From Acinetobacter lactucae (GTDB taxonomy: Bacteria > Pseudomonadota > Gammaproteobacteria > Pseudomonadales > Moraxellaceae), in assembly GCF_001605885.1 (NCBI RefSeq), contig NZ_LRPE01000036.1:124001-188000 (forward strand): a DNA stretch of 64,000 bases, read 5' to 3'. Both the position numbers and the translations under genes were made by a program. Of the stretch, positions 61,428 through 64,000 are shown in pieces (the first letter of the stretch is position 1; each line of letters begins with the position of its first letter). The notes below the pieces were generated by a model. That model was not told the DNA's origin. It made no database searches and saw nothing but the letters and a program-made list of their open reading frames with translations.

Positions 61428-62033
61428 ATGGCAAAATTCACAGGCGTCGAAATGGAAAAAATACAAACCAACGCAACAATTTTAATTATTCCGGGCTTAC
61501 GCGATCATGTTCCCGAGCATTGGCAAACAATCTTGGAAACAAAGCTAGTAAAGGTTCACTCTGTACCACCTGTGCAAATTAATAAACTCAATTGTGAAAA
61601 TAGAGTTGCTGCTATTCAGACACAACTCGAACAAATACAAGGACCTGTCATTTTGGTTGCTCACAGTGCAGGCGTGCTGATGACACTACACTGGGCTGCA
61701 AAATACCAACGAGCAATTCAGGGCGCTTTACTTGTGGCTCCACCTGACTTAAACCAAAGCTGGCCAGAAAATTATCCAAGCCCAACTGCACTTCATCAAG
61801 AAGGATGGAGTCCTTTACCAGATCAAACATTACCTTTTCCCAGCATTTTGGTTGCAAGCACCAATGACCATTTAGCTCGTTATGAAGCTGTAAATGAAAT
61901 GGCAGAAAAGTGGGGCAGTCAACTCGTAAATTTGGGTGATGTGGGACATTTAAATCCTGCATCTGGCTTTGGCTATTGGCCTTTAGCTGAACAATTTATT
62001 CAACAGTTAGATCAGGTTGAACAACCTGCCTAG
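61428..62033 (+). CDS. RBBP9/YdeN family alpha/beta hydrolase
   Basis: About 195-201 residues with ILIIPGLRDHVPEHWQ at the start (family signature), nucleophile Ser in VAHSAGVLM, Asp in STNDHL and His in DVGHLNP: a complete triad. It is a serine hydrolase or esterase of unknown substrate. The start is ATG 61428 or 61452 (the second has a better-placed AGG). It lies 96 bp upstream of the DUF1302 gene and is probably co-transcribed with it. Confidence 0.87.
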   Translation: MAKFTGVEMEKIQTNATILIIPGLRDHVPEHWQTILETKLVKVHSVPPVQINKLNCENRVAAIQTQLEQIQGPVILVAHSAGVLMTLHWAAKYQRAIQGALLVAPPDLNQSWPENYPSPTALHQEGWSPLPDQTLPFPSILVASTNDHLARYEAVNEMAEKWGSQLVNLGDVGHLNPASGFGYWPLAEQFIQQLDQVEQPA

Positions 62034-62129
62034 TTAAAAATACCTGCTTGTGTAAACCATTTAAAAGCCAAAGGATGGCTTTGAGTAATAAGCAATAAAT
62101 AAGAAAAATCATATTTATAGGAAGATAAT

Positions 62130-63962
62130 ATGATGGGTCATTACCTATATTTAAATCAAAGAAATAATCACGTTTTATATATTCAAAAAATAGGTGTTTC
62201 ATTCAGCCTAATTTTATTCATGTCTAAAGCGAACGCAGCTAGTTTTGATATTGATAAAGACTGGAAGTTCGAGACAAAAACCACATTAAGCCTAGGTGCG
62301 AGTTGGAGTACACAAGACCCATCCGTTTCATTACTTTACCGTCCCGACGCAAACAAAATAGGGAAACAAGGCGCTAGCATTGATGTGAATGGTGATGATG
62401 GACGTATGAATTTTAGTAAATATGATGCCATTTCACAGATTATCAGAGGCATAACTGAAGTTAAGCTAAATGGAAAACAGCAGGGTGCGGTCATTAGCAC
62501 TAAATATTGGTATGACCATGCCTATGAGACAGGACAAGGAGACTTTAAAACTTTTAATGATTCAGCGTGGCCAAGGCTCGCAAAGTTCAAAGGTATTGAT
62601 TTATGGAATGCCTATATATGGAAAGATTTTGAACTAGGCGATGGAAAAAGCATAAATTTAAAACTAGGCAAACAAACATTAAATTGGGGGAAATCTCAGT
62701 TTTTCCAAAACGGGTTAAATTCAGTAAGTGCATTTGATTTTGCTGCAATCAACCGACCGGGTGGTGATGCAAAAGAAAGAATCATTCCAACCGAAATGTT
62801 TTCATTCGACACAAGCATTAATAAAAATTTGAAAATAGAAGGGTTCTATCAATTTAAATTTAGACCTTCAGTTGTTGATGGTAGTGGAACTTTCTTTGAG
62901 ATTTCAGACTTTGTGCCTGAAAACGCAGGTCCAGTTCTGATTGCTGGAGGGGGAGATAAATTATCAGATACCGCAATTCGTTTACGTACCTATATTCCAC
63001 GCGCAGAAAGTAGAAAAGCAAAGGATAACGGCCAATATGGTATTGCTTTAAAACAGACATTACCAAGTTTAAATAATGCTGAGTTAGGTATTTACTATGC
63101 CAACTTCCATAGCCGTAATGCGAACTTTGATGGAACGGCAGTAATAGCGCGCGGGCCAGAGCACTTTAATACCGCAAGTTATTTTTCTATTTATCCTGAA
63201 AATATCAAAATGTTTGGATTAAGTCTGACTGGTAAAGTTGGCACAACGATGGTTTTTAGTGAATTAACCCACAAGCCTAATCAACCTTTGCAATTAAACG
63301 GCACAGATATTGTCTATGCTCAAGTGCTATCGGAAGGGACACCATTTGCTCCCCCGGGAAAAACTGTTGAATTAGGCCAATATATTCAAGGTTATGTACG
63401 CTTACCTGTCACACAATTTTCCGTCGGAGCAACTGACAGCATATTTAATATTGGGGGCGCAAATTCGATGACATGGTCTACAGAGTTTGCTTTAAATCAT
63501 ATTGCAGATATTGGTAATCATCGGTTTGGCCGGACAGGAGCATTTGGCCGTAGTGAGCTTTCAACAGGGGCTTATAATCCTGAAACAGGCGAGTTTAAAT
63601 GTACGCCGTATGGTACAGCTCATCTTACCAATGCAGAAATTGATAACTTAAATGAACGTTTTTGTAATAAAAAAGGATTTTTTAATGAATGGTCATTTGG
63701 ATACCGATTACGTGGTGCACTAAATTATCAAGATATTTTACCTTCTACCGTTATCACTCCAAGTCTTAGTTTTAGACATGATGTTTATGGATACAGCCAA
63801 AACTTTCAAGAAGGACAAATGAGTGTAAGTGCGGCGTTATCTCTTAATTATCAGCAAAAATATACAACTGAGATTGCCTATAATAACTTTTTTGGTTCTA
63901 ATGAATTTAGCACGATAGATGATCGAGATTTTGTTTCATTAATATTTAAAGCTAATTTTTAG
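62130..63962 (+). CDS. DUF1302 family outer-membrane protein
   Basis: A 610-residue protein with a signal peptide after a long N-region (cleavage near KANA|AS, residue 36). The mature part is beta-strand rich and ends with Phe (FKANF), the usual C-terminal signal of outer-membrane barrels. The DUF1302 core (GKQTLNWGKSQFFQNGLNSVSAFDF) is clear. Such proteins occur with esterases and catabolic genes for hydrophobic compounds and may be porins for them. The usual DUF1329 partner is not in the window; only 38 bp of sequence follow. Confidence 0.9.
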   Translation: MMGHYLYLNQRNNHVLYIQKIGVSFSLILFMSKANAASFDIDKDWKFETKTTLSLGASWSTQDPSVSLLYRPDANKIGKQGASIDVNGDDGRMNFSKYDAISQIIRGITEVKLNGKQQGAVISTKYWYDHAYETGQGDFKTFNDSAWPRLAKFKGIDLWNAYIWKDFELGDGKSINLKLGKQTLNWGKSQFFQNGLNSVSAFDFAAINRPGGDAKERIIPTEMFSFDTSINKNLKIEGFYQFKFRPSVVDGSGTFFEISDFVPENAGPVLIAGGGDKLSDTAIRLRTYIPRAESRKAKDNGQYGIALKQTLPSLNNAELGIYYANFHSRNANFDGTAVIARGPEHFNTASYFSIYPENIKMFGLSLTGKVGTTMVFSELTHKPNQPLQLNGTDIVYAQVLSEGTPFAPPGKTVELGQYIQGYVRLPVTQFSVGATDSIFNIGGANSMTWSTEFALNHIADIGNHRFGRTGAFGRSELSTGAYNPETGEFKCTPYGTAHLTNAEIDNLNERFCNKKGFFNEWSFGYRLRGALNYQDILPSTVITPSLSFRHDVYGYSQNFQEGQMSVSAALSLNYQQKYTTEIAYNNFFGSNEFSTIDDRDFVSLIFKANF

Positions 63963-64000
63963 TTCAATTATTTTCTTAAAAAAATTATAGAAAGACCCGT

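Noticed and set aside
1..64000. Search for insertion sequences and CRISPR arrays
   Set aside because: No transposase-like protein, and no regularly spaced repeats found by eye on either strand.

Overview
The window looks like about 64 kb of chromosome from an Acinetobacter of the baumannii-calcoaceticus group. The base composition is low-GC. The gene set is Acinetobacter-like: an isolated gspL-gspM pair, cvpA-purF, a BlsA-type BLUF photoreceptor whose Tyr7, Gln51 and Trp92 fall on the published BlsA numbering, and Acinetobacter-type tRNA, HIUase and desaturase loci. Species was not tested by database search. I see no insertion sequence, integrase or CRISPR array.

Layout. 1-20 kb is mostly housekeeping: a partial DEAD-box helicase, gpsA, sixA, gspLM, pyrD, cvpA-purF, a degenerate M48-like membrane protein, a probable DNA polymerase III psi subunit, a D-2-hydroxyacid dehydrogenase, a BepA-like protease, yqeY, rpsU, tsaD, a DUF815 ATPase, and a patatin-kinase pair. 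20.3-20.8 kb holds a duplicated tRNA-Leu/tRNA-Trp unit. 21-32 kb is accessory and regulatory: a cold-shock gene with a long leader, blsA, LysE/AraC, a PhaC-like hydrolase, isochorismatase/LysR, gltS and a Kef-type antiporter. 32-34.8 kb holds a candidate small RNA, a second copy of an uncharacterised 360-residue protein family, and a compact structured RNA locus that resembles the immunity region of P4-type phage satellites but has no phage genes around it. 35-38.8 kb is a pqi/let-type lipid transport operon with the PqiA protein split in two.

38.9-52 kb is the most coherent accessory block. A HprSR-like two-component system sits divergent from a periplasmic HIUase gene and carries a CusR/HprR-type operator. 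Next to it is a lipid-modification cluster: lipocalin, desaturase, FAD oxidoreductase, DUF1365, two CFA-like methyltransferases, DUF1295 and a histidine kinase. A minus-strand operon (NTF2-like lipoprotein, chalcone-isomerase-like protein, response regulator) converges on it. A direct repeat with an 11-bp period (TTCACA-N5-TTCACA and variants) precedes three promoters of this block, which suggests one autoregulated regulon.

53.5-64 kb is an uncharacterised catabolic cluster: quinone oxidoreductase, TauD-like dioxygenase, BKACE, MFS, DsbA/HCCA-isomerase-like protein, Rieske ferredoxin, YeiH-type exporter, AraC regulator, alpha/beta hydrolase and DUF1302 outer-membrane protein. Its two plus-strand transcription units share a near-identical 20-bp site at the same distance from the first gene, a likely operator for the local AraC protein.
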